Below are positions 8,862 through 18,882 of a stretch of 53,308 bases of DNA, piece after piece. The notes beneath the pieces are model-generated. The model made no database searches. It saw only the letters and a list, made by a program, of their open reading frames with translations, and was not told where the DNA came from. The translations under genes and the position numbers were made by a program. The stretch is from positions 1-53,308 of the forward strand of contig NZ_BBYM01000047.1 in assembly GCF_001570405.1 (NCBI RefSeq), read 5' to 3'. Within the stretch, counting starts at the first letter, position 1; each line of letters starts with the position of its first letter. The DNA comes from Microtetraspora niveoalba. GTDB lineage: Bacteria; Actinomycetota; Actinomycetes; Streptosporangiales; Streptosporangiaceae.

Positions 8862-8907
8862 CGCCGCGAGAGGCGTGAGCGAGATCGCGGCGCATGATCG
8901 GAGGCGC

Positions 8908-8913
8908 TAGCCT
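8908..8913 (+). promoter_or_regulatory. -10 box of a leaderless promoter (EI24 gene)
   Basis: TAGCCT followed by 7 nt and the ATG at 8921. This supports the 8921 start over the in-frame upstream ATG at 8894. Confidence 0.45.
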
Positions 8914-8920
8914 GCCGGAC

Positions 8921-9697
8921 ATGAACGACATCGTACGGCCGGCCCGGCGAGAGGCCGGAGGTCTCCTGACGGGCGTCGGCTGTGCCTTCAGGGGGCTCGG
9001 ATGGGTCGCGCGGCATCCCCGCTGGTGGCTCTTCGGCCTCATCCCCGCGCTGATCGCGTTCGTTCTGTACGCCTTCGCCCTGGTGTGGCTCGGAACGCAC
9101 GCCGGTGGCCTCGCCGAGTGGGCGACCCCGTTCGCGGACGACTGGGGCTGGCGGGACGCCTTCCGCACCCTCGTCGGCATCCTGATCTTCGTGGCCGGCC
9201 TCGCGCTCGCGGTCCTCACCTACGCGGCGGTGACCCTCGCCATCGGCGAGCCGTTCTACGAGAAGTTGTCGGAGAAGGTCGAGGAGGATCTCGGCGGACT
9301 TCCCGACGCCGTCGAAATGCCCTTCTGGCGGTCGCTGGGACGGTCGATCCGCGACAGCATCGTCACCCTCTACTACGTGCTGCTGTTCACGATCCCGCTG
9401 TTCGTGCTCGGCTTCGTGCCGGTCATCGGCCAGACGGTGGTGCCCGTCCTCGGCGCGATCGTCTCCGGCTTCTTCCTGAGCGTGGAGCTGACCGCCCTGC
9501 CGCTCGAACGGCGCGGCATCGCGCGCAAGGAGCGGTTCGCCCTGCTGCGCGGCGACAAGGGGGCGACTCTCGGCTTCGGCGTGCTCCTCTTCCTGGCCTT
9601 CATGGTGCCCCTCGTCGCGGTCGTGCTGATGCCGGCGGCGGTGGCGGGCGCCGCGATCCTGGTGCGCGAGCGGCTGCTCCCTCCGCCCGCCGCCTGA
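8921..9697 (+). CDS. EI24/CysZ-like membrane protein
   Basis: A 258-residue polytopic membrane protein of the EI24/CysZ-type family, with about five hydrophobic segments. The first follows HPRWWLFGLIPALIAF, a family-typical Trp-rich entry. The paired central segments contain YYVLLFTIPLFVLGFVPVIG and a following Gly-rich helix. The later part has the conserved LPLERRGIARKERF loop. CysZ members mediate sulfate uptake in enterobacteria, but actinobacterial members are uncharacterised. The last codons lie within a 41-bp perfect tandem duplication that repeats the gene's 3' end immediately after its stop codon. I chose ATG 8921 because of the -10-like box just upstream. Confidence 0.85.
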   Translation: MNDIVRPARREAGGLLTGVGCAFRGLGWVARHPRWWLFGLIPALIAFVLYAFALVWLGTHAGGLAEWATPFADDWGWRDAFRTLVGILIFVAGLALAVLTYAAVTLAIGEPFYEKLSEKVEEDLGGLPDAVEMPFWRSLGRSIRDSIVTLYYVLLFTIPLFVLGFVPVIGQTVVPVLGAIVSGFFLSVELTALPLERRGIARKERFALLRGDKGATLGFGVLLFLAFMVPLVAVVLMPAAVAGAAILVRERLLPPPAA

Positions 9698-9745
9698 CGA
9701 ACCTGCGCGAGCGGCTGCTCCCTCCGCCCGCCGCCTGACGAACCT
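9664..9745 (+). repeat. Two perfect 41-bp tandem copies spanning the 3' end of the EI24 gene
   Basis: Unit 1 (9664-9704) covers the last codons, the stop and 7 bases beyond; unit 2 (9705-9745) is an identical copy. Because 41 is not a multiple of three and unit 1 keeps the stop, the encoded protein is unaffected. The identity of the copies indicates a recent slippage or duplication event. Confidence 0.95.
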
Positions 9746-9819
9746 CCGCGCCGCGGAACCGGTTCTCCGGCACGCCGCGGCGTCGTCGGCGCTGGTGCGG
9801 CTGGGAGCGGTTCTCGCGC

Positions 9820-9886
9820 GGCCCGTCGCCCGCGGTCGTCGCAAGCGGTCGTGGTTGTGGCCGTGGCCCGTCGCCCGCGGTTGTCG
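9820..9886 (+). repeat. Near-identical 22-bp direct repeats in an intergenic region
   Basis: The sequences at 9820-9841 and 9865-9886 match at 21 of 22 positions and share the core CCCGTCGCCCGCGGT. They lie in the 229-bp gap before the DUF4192 gene, in which I see no coding sequence. Function is unknown. Confidence 0.75.
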
Positions 9887-9974
9887 TCCGCAGTTCTTCC
9901 ACAGGGGGACCGATATCCCCAGAACGTGGTTCGGGCCGGTCGGCGAGGGCGCGCGTCGGCGACGCTCTCGGTCC

Positions 9975-11045
9975 ATGACCTCCATCTCGACGCTCGTGCT
10001 CGCCAGCCCCGCCGACATCCTCGCGGCCGTGCCGTACCTGCTCGGTTTCCACCCGCGGGACAGCCTCGTCGTGGCGGTCTTCTCCGGCGGCGTGCTGCGG
10101 GTGACCACGCGGTGGGACCTGCCGATCGAGCCGGATGCCCTCGATCCGCTGACCGCGCTGCTGCGGCGCGAGCCCGTCACCACGGCCGTCCTCGCCGGGT
10201 ACGGCCCGGCCGCCCTCGTGACCCCCGCGATCGACGCGGCCTCCCGGTTGCTCCGTGAGGCCGGCATCGAGATCGTCGAGGCGCTGCGCGCCGACGCCGG
10301 GCGCTACTGGTCCTATGTCTGCGCCCAGGCGGACTGCTGCCCGCCCGAGGGAACGCCGTACGATCCGGTGTCCGGCCGCGTCGCCGCCGAGGCCGTCCTG
10401 CACGGTCTGGTCGCGCTGCCCGATCGGCGCAGTCTCGCCTGCTCCGTCGAGCCGTACGGCGGGCTCGTCCGGGTGGCGATGGGGCAGGCCACCCGCAGGG
10501 TCACCGCCGAGACGCGCACGCTGCTGACAGCGGCGGACCGCCCCGACGAGGCCGCCGCCGCGTTCGTTTCGTCAGGGCTGGCCCGGGTCCGGGCGGCGAT
10601 CGACCGTTACGACTCCGGCGGACGCCTCACCGACGAGGAGGCCGCGCGGCTCGGCCTCGACCTGATGGTCGTCCGCGTCCGGGACGAGGCGTGGGCGCTG
10701 ATCGACCACGGGGACGCCCATGTCGCCCTGTGGCGGGATCTCACCCGGCGTCTGGAGCCGCGCTTCGTGGCCCCGGCGGCCTCCCTGCTCGCTGCGGCGA
10801 CGTGGCACGGCGGGGACTGCGCGCTCGCCGGCCTGGCGCTGGAGCGGGCGCTGGCCGCGGACCCGGCGTACTCGATGGCGAACCTGCTGTGCCAGGCGCT
10901 GCGGCATCTGCTGCCGCCCGATGCGATGCGTCAGCGCATGCCGACGCCGGACGAGTTGGACGCGCAGATGGGCCCGCCGAGGATGAGCTGGCTGGTGCCG
11001 TTGCTCGCCCGGCTCGGTGACGAACCGTCCCTGCTGGCCGGATGA
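9975..11045 (+). CDS. DUF4192 domain protein
   Basis: A 356-residue soluble protein covering the whole DUF4192 family. It opens with the characteristic LVLASPADILAAVPYLLGFHPRDSLV region, the phrase 'YLLGFHP.DSLV' being the family signature. The N-terminal alpha/beta half is followed by a helical C-terminal half containing LLAAATWHGGDCALAGLALERAL, also recurrent in the family. Function is unknown; the family is nearly restricted to actinobacteria. An in-frame start at 9795 would add 60 Arg-rich residues unlike the family, so ATG 9975 is preferred. It appears to be transcribed alone. Confidence 0.88.
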   Translation: MTSISTLVLASPADILAAVPYLLGFHPRDSLVVAVFSGGVLRVTTRWDLPIEPDALDPLTALLRREPVTTAVLAGYGPAALVTPAIDAASRLLREAGIEIVEALRADAGRYWSYVCAQADCCPPEGTPYDPVSGRVAAEAVLHGLVALPDRRSLACSVEPYGGLVRVAMGQATRRVTAETRTLLTAADRPDEAAAAFVSSGLARVRAAIDRYDSGGRLTDEEAARLGLDLMVVRVRDEAWALIDHGDAHVALWRDLTRRLEPRFVAPAASLLAAATWHGGDCALAGLALERALAADPAYSMANLLCQALRHLLPPDAMRQRMPTPDELDAQMGPPRMSWLVPLLARLGDEPSLLAG

Positions 11046-11151
11046 CCCCCGCCCGCTGTTCCAACCGCTCCGGCGGTGCGGCCCGCCGCACGTGCCGGAA
11101 CCGGCAGGTCGGCTGGGCTCAGCCGGGACGCGGCCGTCCTCGCGTTCCTCA

Positions 11152-11505
11152 TCACGACTCGGCCTGACGACGTTCCTGCTCGCGGCGGCGCTCGTTGTAG
11201 GCACGCATCCGGGCGGGATAACCGGTGAGCTGCACGTCGTACACAGGGAGCGCGAGATCGCGGGCGACCCTGCCGATGACGGCCGGCGACCCGACCCGGC
11301 GGCGGGTCCATTCGCCGTCGTGCGCCACGGCGACGGCCGTGGTGTCGGTCGCGAACGTCTCCGGTTCCACGTAGAACTCGACGCCCCGCCGCGACCGGGC
11401 GAACGCGATCAGGGCCTCGATGTCCTCATCCGTGGCTTCCCGGTCGAATTTGGCGACGCGGTGTCCGCGTAGTCGCCTGATGCCGTAACGATCTCGCCAT
11501 CTCAT
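11152..11505 (-). CDS. Conserved actinobacterial hypothetical protein
   Basis: A 117-residue, strongly charged, Arg-rich soluble protein. No enzyme motif is visible. The middle carries a GVEFYVEPETFATDTTAVAV segment followed by DGEWTRRRVGSP, and the end has PVYDVQLTGYPARMRAYN. I remember this arrangement from other actinobacterial hypothetical proteins, which supports a real gene. A basic C-terminal helix (ERRREQERRQ) follows. The ATG start lies just after an AT-rich stretch on the minus strand (TATATAAGGGG), which could hold the promoter and a very close ribosome site. It converges on the DUF4192 gene. Function is unknown. Confidence 0.75.
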   Translation of the reverse strand: MRWRDRYGIRRLRGHRVAKFDREATDEDIEALIAFARSRRGVEFYVEPETFATDTTAVAVAHDGEWTRRRVGSPAVIGRVARDLALPVYDVQLTGYPARMRAYNERRREQERRQAES

Positions 11506-11851
11506 ACCCCTTATATACAGTTCCCGACCGTCATTTCGGCGGCCTACCGGAATGTCGGCGAGGGCTCTTCTTCGTATCGGTAGCGAGGGCGGCGCATAGC
11601 CGTTTCAGGCCGATCCCCGGGACCCGAACGCGGGGGCGACAGAGGATCGGAAGGCCGGGGATCGGGGGTTATCGGGGGAGACGTAGGGGAGATCCCCGAT
11701 GGACCGCGCCGGAGGCGCCGTCGAGGATGGAGGGTGAGATGCCCTGCCGCCCGGGCGGCGAGGCAGACTCGAAGGAAAGGCAGGCAGGTCGTGTCCGTCC
11801 CGTGCCAACGGCGTCGGGGACGGGCGCGACATCGACGGAGGTAGGGCATTC
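11506..11851. other. 346-bp intergenic region without a recognisable gene
   Basis: Between two divergent genes. It contains an AT-rich promoter-like stretch next to 11506-11520, a run of G-rich segments with GATCGGGG/CCCCGATC-type partial symmetry (about 11655-11700), and a GGAGG ribosome site at ~11839 serving the downstream gene. Short reading frames here have codon use unlike the neighbours, and I do not support them as genes. Confidence 0.5.
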
Positions 11852-12481
11852 ATGCCGGCGGCAGCGACACCATCCTGGTCCGGGCGCACGCCAATCCATC
11901 CCGACCTGAGGGTCACGAACCACGACCGTGACCAGGTGGTCGAGCACGTCAAGGCCGCCTATGCCGAGGGCCGGCTGGAGAAGTTCGAGATGGACGAGCG
12001 GCTGCACCAGGCGATGACCGCTCGCACGCACGCCGACCTGATCCCGATCATGGACGACCTGTACGGCTCCCGCGCCGCCGCGTACGTGCCGCCCGCCCCG
12101 CCGCCCGGCCGGCATCCGCGCGCCGCCGGCTACGCCCCGAGGGCGGGGTACGGCGACGCAGGGCCCGCCGACGGAGGCGACCGGGTCGGCGGCGCCGCGG
12201 CCCACCTGCTGACGCTGTGCGGCCTGTTCGTGGTCGGCCCGCTGATCATGCTGCTGACGGCGGGCCGCACGTCGCCGTTCATCAGGAGGCACGCGGTCGA
12301 GTCGCTGAACTTCCACCTCACGGTGCTGGGGGCGACGATGCTGCTGCCCTTCACCGTGATCGGGGTGGTGCTCATCCCGTTCCTGTGGGTCCTGGGCTTC
12401 GTGCTCGCCGTCGTCGGCGGGGTATCGGCCGTCGCCGGGGGCGACTTCCGCTACCCCCTGACGGTCCGCCTCGTGAAGTGA
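11852..12481 (+). CDS. DUF1707 and DUF4870 domain membrane protein
   Basis: A 209-residue protein with two recognisable parts. Residues ~18-70 are a DUF1707 (SHOCT-like) module, with the family pattern of a DLRV start, then EGRLEKFEMDERL and AMTARTHADL. A Pro/Gly-rich linker (~75-105) leads to a DUF4870-like C-terminal half with three hydrophobic helices, including HAVESLNFHLT, diagnostic of that family (F/N/Q-rich helix). It is probably an inner-membrane protein of unknown role. A GGAGG sequence ten bases before the ATG supports the start. The combination of the two domains is common in actinomycetes. Confidence 0.88.
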   Translation: MPAAATPSWSGRTPIHPDLRVTNHDRDQVVEHVKAAYAEGRLEKFEMDERLHQAMTARTHADLIPIMDDLYGSRAAAYVPPAPPPGRHPRAAGYAPRAGYGDAGPADGGDRVGGAAAHLLTLCGLFVVGPLIMLLTAGRTSPFIRRHAVESLNFHLTVLGATMLLPFTVIGVVLIPFLWVLGFVLAVVGGVSAVAGGDFRYPLTVRLVK

Positions 12482-12503
12482 CGCCCGGCCGCCGGATGGG
12501 GGA

Positions 12504-12689
12504 GTGCCGGACGTCGAGGACCGGATCCTTCCCGCCCTCCTGGGAGCGGCCGACGTCCTGTCCTGCCTCGCGGCCGTCGTGTTCCTGTGGAAACGCCATC
12601 GCGCCGCCCGAGCGGAGGCGGGTCAGGGCATGAGGGCGTTGAGCGTGGCCACCGTGTCGGCCTCCTCGGGGCGCTTGTCCGGCCGGTAG
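12504..12689 (+). CDS. Possible small single-helix membrane protein (doubtful)
   Basis: A 61-codon frame starting GTG 22 bp after the DUF1707/DUF4870 gene. Residues ~8-29 are hydrophobic and are followed by KRHRAARA, an N-out/C-in-like anchor. Codons before 12620 are strongly G/C at the third position, as in real genes here. The last third overlaps the end of the convergent ligase gene, where the reading is merely a shadow, so the true gene, if any, may be decayed or run on by chance. Confidence 0.3.
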   Translation: MPDVEDRILPALLGAADVLSCLAAVVFLWKRHRAARAEAGQGMRALSVATVSASSGRLSGR

Positions 12690-14149
12690 CGCAGCACACG
12701 CGCGAAGCGCAGGGCCATCCCGCCCGGATAGCGGGTCGAACGTTGCACCCCGTCGAAGGCGATCTCCACCACCAGCTCGGGCTTGACCTTGACCACCCAG
12801 CCGTCGGCCGGCCCCTCCGCCAGGCGGAGGAACTGCTCCGTCTGCCAGGTGAGCAGCTCATCGGTGAGTCCCTTGAAGGTCTTGCCCAGCATGACGAAAC
12901 CGCCGGTCTCCGGGTCGAGCGCGCCCAGGTGCAGGTTGGAGAGCCAGCCCTCGCGCCGCCCGCTGCCCCACTCGGCCGCCAGCACGACCAGGTCGAGGGT
13001 GTGCCGGGGTTTCACCTTCACCCACCCGGCTCCGCGCCTGCCCGCCGCGTACGGCGTCTGGAGGGACTTGACCACCACGCCCTCGTGGCCGTGCCGTACG
13101 GCGTCGGCGAAGAACGCCTCGCCCGCCTCCGCGTCGGCCGTGACCAGGCGCGGCGTGAGGAGCCCGGCGGGTACGGCGGTGGCCAGCGCCGCGTGCCGCT
13201 CCTCGGCGGGCAGGTCGAGCAGGTCGGCGCCCCCCAGCCGGAGGGCGTCGAAGAAGAACACGCTCAGCGGAACCGCGGCGCGGGCGGCCTCGACGTCGGT
13301 CCTGTTCGCGACCCGGCCGGAGGTGACCTGGAACGGCTCGGGCCGCCCGTCGGGACGCAGGGCGATGACCTCGCCGTCGAGCACGAGGTCGCGGTCCGGC
13401 AGCAGGAGCAGCGCCTCGACCAGCTCCGGGACCTGGGCGGTGATCTCCTCCAAGGTGCGGGTGAAGACGCCGACCCGGTCGCCGGAGCGGTGGGCCTGGA
13501 CGCGTACGCCGTCGAGTTTCCACTCGAGAGCCGCCGGGACGCCGACCTTCTCCAGCGCGGCGGTCACCGACGGCGCGCTCTGCGCGAGCATGGGGGAGAC
13601 CGGCCGCCCGACCTCCAGGTGGAACGCCCGCAGTTCCTCGACCCCGCCGCGTAGCGCGGCGGCGCCCACGGCGGGCAGCCAGCCGCGCAGCGTCAGCGCC
13701 CGTCTGATCTCGGTGGCCGGGACGCCCGCGGCCTTGGCGAGGGCCTCGATCATCACGCCGTCGAGCGCGCCCTGGCGCAGCTCGCCGCGGATCAGCCGCC
13801 TCAGGAAGGACTGCTCCTGGCGGGTCGCGGCGCTGAAGAGGTCGTCGATGAGCGCCTTGCGCGCCGACTGCGACCCGGGACCGGACTGCGCCTTGATGCG
13901 TTCGAAGAAGGAGTCGACCTGGGTGAGGGTGGCGGTGGCGATCTGGCGCGGCTCGGGGGCCTCGCTGAGGGTGCGCGGGCCGACGCCGATCTGGCGCTGC
14001 GGGATCTCGCCGGACAGGTAGGAGATCGCGATCTCGGCTTCGCCGGGCCCCACCCTGGCGAGCAGCTCGGCCAGGTGGGTGATCTTGGCCAGCCGCGACG
14101 AGTCCGCCGCCACCGCCGCCGACGTCCGGGCAAGGTCGATCAGCAACAC
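12623..14149 (-). CDS. ligB: ATP-dependent DNA ligase (LigB type)
   Basis: A 508-residue homologue of mycobacterial LigB. An N-terminal all-helical DNA-binding domain (~1-200, with SGEIPQRQIGVG and LIRGELRQGALDG) precedes the adenylation domain. Motif I is EWKLDGVRVQAHR (nucleophile Lys in KLDG). Motif III is DLVLDGEV, motif IV EGVVVK and motif V GWVKVKP. The OB-fold C-terminus includes VVEIAFDGVQRSTRYPGG. It seals nicks using ATP; bacteria use such enzymes as accessory repair ligases alongside NAD-dependent LigA. A GTG start preceded by AGGA seven bases upstream is used. It is followed on the opposite strand by the DUF4870 gene. Confidence 0.94.
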   Translation of the reverse strand: MLLIDLARTSAAVAADSSRLAKITHLAELLARVGPGEAEIAISYLSGEIPQRQIGVGPRTLSEAPEPRQIATATLTQVDSFFERIKAQSGPGSQSARKALIDDLFSAATRQEQSFLRRLIRGELRQGALDGVMIEALAKAAGVPATEIRRALTLRGWLPAVGAAALRGGVEELRAFHLEVGRPVSPMLAQSAPSVTAALEKVGVPAALEWKLDGVRVQAHRSGDRVGVFTRTLEEITAQVPELVEALLLLPDRDLVLDGEVIALRPDGRPEPFQVTSGRVANRTDVEAARAAVPLSVFFFDALRLGGADLLDLPAEERHAALATAVPAGLLTPRLVTADAEAGEAFFADAVRHGHEGVVVKSLQTPYAAGRRGAGWVKVKPRHTLDLVVLAAEWGSGRREGWLSNLHLGALDPETGGFVMLGKTFKGLTDELLTWQTEQFLRLAEGPADGWVVKVKPELVVEIAFDGVQRSTRYPGGMALRFARVLRYRPDKRPEEADTVATLNALMP

Positions 14150-14203
14150 ATCGTCATCCTGCCTTACGGCGCCTCCCTTTGCCCATCCCGGGGGGCCGGT
14201 GGG

Positions 14204-14902
14204 TCAGCTGTAGTGGCGCAGCTCAGGCCACAGGGCGGCCCACGACGTCACCGGGTCGCGGCAGACGGTGACGGGCACGCCCTGCTCCTCTCCGGCCGTG
14301 CCGTCGATGGACGCGACCTGGTCGCAGCGGGCGAACCGCCCGGTCAGGAAGGACGACGGGGCGCCCACCACGACCGCGACGCGGGCCGTCTCGCGCGGCG
14401 GCCCCCACCAGTAGAGCTCGTTGTGCGGGCTGTGCACCGGGGGCAGGCCGTACTCTCCGGACCACCGGTCGAGCGCGCCGGCCTCGCCATAGTTGGCGGC
14501 GAGCAGCACGGCGCGCGCCCGGTCCTCCGCCGGAAGCGCGCGTACGACGGCGGCCACCTGGGTGGCGAAGCCCGGCCAGCCGACCGACTCGCGGGCGACC
14601 TCGTTCGCCACCGCGACCGGGGTGCCGCGCAGGGACTCGGCCGGGACGGCCGGCAGGGCGAAGACGATGTTGGAGACCGCGCCCAGGACGACCGCGGCCG
14701 TGACGAGGGTGCGCCGCCGGGCCCGTCCGGCGACCCATTCCACCGTGGGCGCGCACCCGGCGGTGAAGAACAGCAGGAGCAGCCCCGCCACGTAGTCCGG
14801 ACGCCCTCCCGCGTAGAGCACGACAGCGCAGCACAGCGGGTACGCGATCGCGAGCGACCGGGTCACGCGATCGCGCCAGAGCCGGATCGGCCACAGGGCC
14901 AT
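14204..14902 (-). pseudogene. C-terminal remnant of a glycosyltransferase family 39-like membrane protein
   Basis: The 232-codon frame corresponds only to the C-terminal half of the ~500-residue ArnT/PMT-like (GT39) family. It shows the last membrane helices (AIAYPLCCAVVLYAGGRPDYVAG region) and then the soluble tail with LLAANYGEAGALDRW, HNELYWWGPP, and the closing RLWPELRHY-like end (here ALWPELRHYS). The N-terminal catalytic half with the Asp-Glu motif of the first loop is absent. The 78 bp upstream hold a terminator and then the FKBP gene. It is therefore a 5'-truncated, presumably dead gene, although the remaining frame is intact with normal codon use, so the loss is probably recent. Confidence 0.7.
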
Positions 14903-14942
14903 GATCCGCGCGAGGGGTCCGCTCGGGAACCCCCGAGGGCAT

Positions 14943-14969
14943 GGGCCTTCACGGCGCGCGTGAAGGCCC
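14943..14969 (-). terminator. Perfect 10-bp hairpin after the FKBP gene
   Basis: GGGCCTTCAC (14943-14952) pairs with GTGAAGGCCC (14960-14969) across a 7-base loop, 12 bases past the FKBP stop. There is no T run, as is common for GC-rich actinobacterial terminators. Confidence 0.75.
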
Positions 14970-14980
14970 CGCCCGGTCGA

Positions 14981-15355
14981 TCAGCTCACGCCGAGCAGGT
15001 CGACCACGAAGATCAGCGTCTCGCCCGGCCTGATGGCGTTGCCGGCGCCGCGGTCGCCGTACCCGAGGTGCGCCGGGATGGTGAGCCGGCGACGACCGCC
15101 GACCTTCATCCCGACGACGCCCCGGTCCCACCCGGCGATGACCCGGCCGCCGCCCAGCGGGAACTGGAAGGGCGTGCCGCGGTTCCACGACGCGTCGAAC
15201 TCCTCGCCGGTCGAGAACGCGACGCCGACGTAGTGCACGCTCACGGTGTGTCCGGGCTTGGCCTCCGGGCCGTCCCCTTCGACGAGATCGACGATCTCCA
15301 GGTCCGCGGGCGGTGCGCCCTCGGGGAAGTCGATCTCGGGCTTTTCCAGTGCCAC
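14981..15355 (-). CDS. FKBP-type peptidyl-prolyl cis-trans isomerase
   Basis: A 124-residue single-domain FKBP that accelerates proline isomerisation during protein folding, probably cytosolic because no signal peptide is present. Recognisable family elements are VHYVGV, the FDASWNRGTPFQFPLG stretch, the VIAGWDRGV segment containing the active-site Val-Ile-Trp, the IPAHLGYGDRG loop with the conserved Tyr, and the closing strand LIFVVDLL. I chose the GTG at 15353-15355 because AAGGAG lies six bases upstream; the frame is open nine codons further. A strong hairpin follows the stop. Confidence 0.94.
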   Translation of the reverse strand: MALEKPEIDFPEGAPPADLEIVDLVEGDGPEAKPGHTVSVHYVGVAFSTGEEFDASWNRGTPFQFPLGGGRVIAGWDRGVVGMKVGGRRRLTIPAHLGYGDRGAGNAIRPGETLIFVVDLLGVS

Positions 15356-15467
15356 CTGGCTCTCCTTGTCGTGTCGCGTCACTCGGGGCCGGGGCCCGAT
15401 GCCCTGGCCAACCGGATGACTCTACCGGGCGCCGCCCCGCCGTCCGGGGCGCATGGACAGATCGGCG

Positions 15468-17528
<2,061 letters not shown>

Positions 17529-18650
17529 TCAGGCCAGCTTCCCGGCCTCGCGCAGCGCGCCCGCCGCGGCGTCGTCCAGTCCCCAGGCGCCGAGGTCGAG
17601 CAGGCGGGTGGCGGGGGCGAGCTCGCTCCGCCCGGCCCCCAGGAGCCGGGGCGCGGGCGCGGGGTGGGTGATCCCGTCCACCTCGACGAAGGCGCCGCGC
17701 GCCCGGTTGTGCGGGTGGGTCACGGCCTCGGCCATGGACAGCACCGGGGCCACGCACGCGTCCGACCCGTCGAAGACGGCCTCCCACTCGGCGCGGGTGC
17801 GGCTCCGGAAAGCGTCGGCGAGCCGCTCGCGGATCCGCGGCCAGTTGGCCCGGTCGTCCCGGTCCGGGAGGTCGGTGAGGCCCATCTTCGCCACCATCTC
17901 GGCCCAGAACTGCGGCTCAAGCGCGCCCACGGCCAGGAACCCGCCGTCCGCCGTCTCGTACGTGTCGTACATGGGGGCGCCGGTGTCCAGCAGGTTCGTC
18001 CCGCGCGGGCCCCAGTAGCCGGCCTGCACGGCGTGGTAGAACATCGCGAACAGCGTCGCCGCGCCGTCCACCATCGCGGCGTCGATCACCCGGCCCCGCC
18101 CGGTGCGCTCCCGCTCGAGAAGCGCGAGCAGGACGCCGTACGCGAGCATGAGACCGCCGCCCGCGAAGTCGCCCAGAATGTTGATCGGCGGAGTCGGCGC
18201 GTCCCCCTCCCGGCCGAGCATGGACAACACGCCCGACACGGCGATGTAGTCGATGTCGTGGCCCGCCCTCTGCGCCAGCGGGCCGTCCTGGCCCCAGCCG
18301 GTCATCCGGCCGTACACCAGCCGCTCGTTCACCGCGTGCAGGTCGGCGGGACCGATGCCGAGCCGTTCGGCCACGCCGGGCCGGAACACCTCGATGACCA
18401 CGTCCGCGTTCGCGGCCAGCGTCTTGAACGCCTCGACGCCCTCGGGCGACTTCAGGTCGAGCCCGATCGTGCGCTTGCCCCGGTCCATCACGTCCCGGCG
18501 CGGCGCGTCGGTCACCGCCGCCACCCGGTCGACGCGCAGCACCTCCGCGCCGTGGTCGGCCAGCATCATCCCGGCGAACGGCCCCGGCGCGAGCCCGGCG
18601 AGCTCCAGCACGCGTATTCCGGCCAGCGGTCCCTTCCCGGGTTCGCTCAT
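17529..18650 (-). CDS. mcr: CoA-transferase family III, alpha-methylacyl-CoA racemase type
   Basis: A 373-residue enzyme most like actinobacterial alpha-methylacyl-CoA racemase, which epimerises the 2-methyl centre of branched acyl-CoAs so they can enter beta-oxidation. The N-terminus has LAGIRVLELAGLAPGPFAG, then the CoA-binding RVDR. Equivalents of the racemase catalytic residues are seen as His and Asp in AGHDIDY and NILGDFAGGG, and Glu in TYETADG. Length matches the family. ATG 18650 is preceded by GGAGG with five bases' spacing. Neighbours in the same block handle methyl-branched lipids, acyl-CoA activation and P450 oxidation, consistent with a role in branched lipid turnover. Confidence 0.88.
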   Translation of the reverse strand: MSEPGKGPLAGIRVLELAGLAPGPFAGMMLADHGAEVLRVDRVAAVTDAPRRDVMDRGKRTIGLDLKSPEGVEAFKTLAANADVVIEVFRPGVAERLGIGPADLHAVNERLVYGRMTGWGQDGPLAQRAGHDIDYIAVSGVLSMLGREGDAPTPPINILGDFAGGGLMLAYGVLLALLERERTGRGRVIDAAMVDGAATLFAMFYHAVQAGYWGPRGTNLLDTGAPMYDTYETADGGFLAVGALEPQFWAEMVAKMGLTDLPDRDDRANWPRIRERLADAFRSRTRAEWEAVFDGSDACVAPVLSMAEAVTHPHNRARGAFVEVDGITHPAPAPRLLGAGRSELAPATRLLDLGAWGLDDAAAGALREAGKLA

Positions 18651-18832
18651 GGGAGCCTCCTCGGCGTCACGTCCATCACATCCGTACGGCCGCCAAGTAG
18701 AACAAGATTCGGTCCATCGGTGCAAGCCAGGGACGGGCCGGAGGGGTGCGGGACCCCCCTGCGGATCATCGATTCCGGAGCCCTGATAGTTTTCTCGGGC
18801 TTAACGTGTCCGGTCTGGTCTGGGATGGTTTC

Positions 18833-18850
18833 CAGGGATAGCGTTCCCTG
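18833..18850. promoter_or_regulatory. Palindrome in the promoter of the 10-methyl fatty acid genes
   Basis: CAGGGA-TAGCGT-TCCCTG is an inverted repeat with perfect 6-bp arms, 33 bases before the ATG. A TACATT at 18862-18867 could be the -10 box, which would put the palindrome over the -35. It is a candidate repressor or activator site; the cognate regulator is unknown. Confidence 0.4.
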
Positions 18851-18882
18851 AGGACGATCTCTACATTCCTGGGGGTGGTTGC

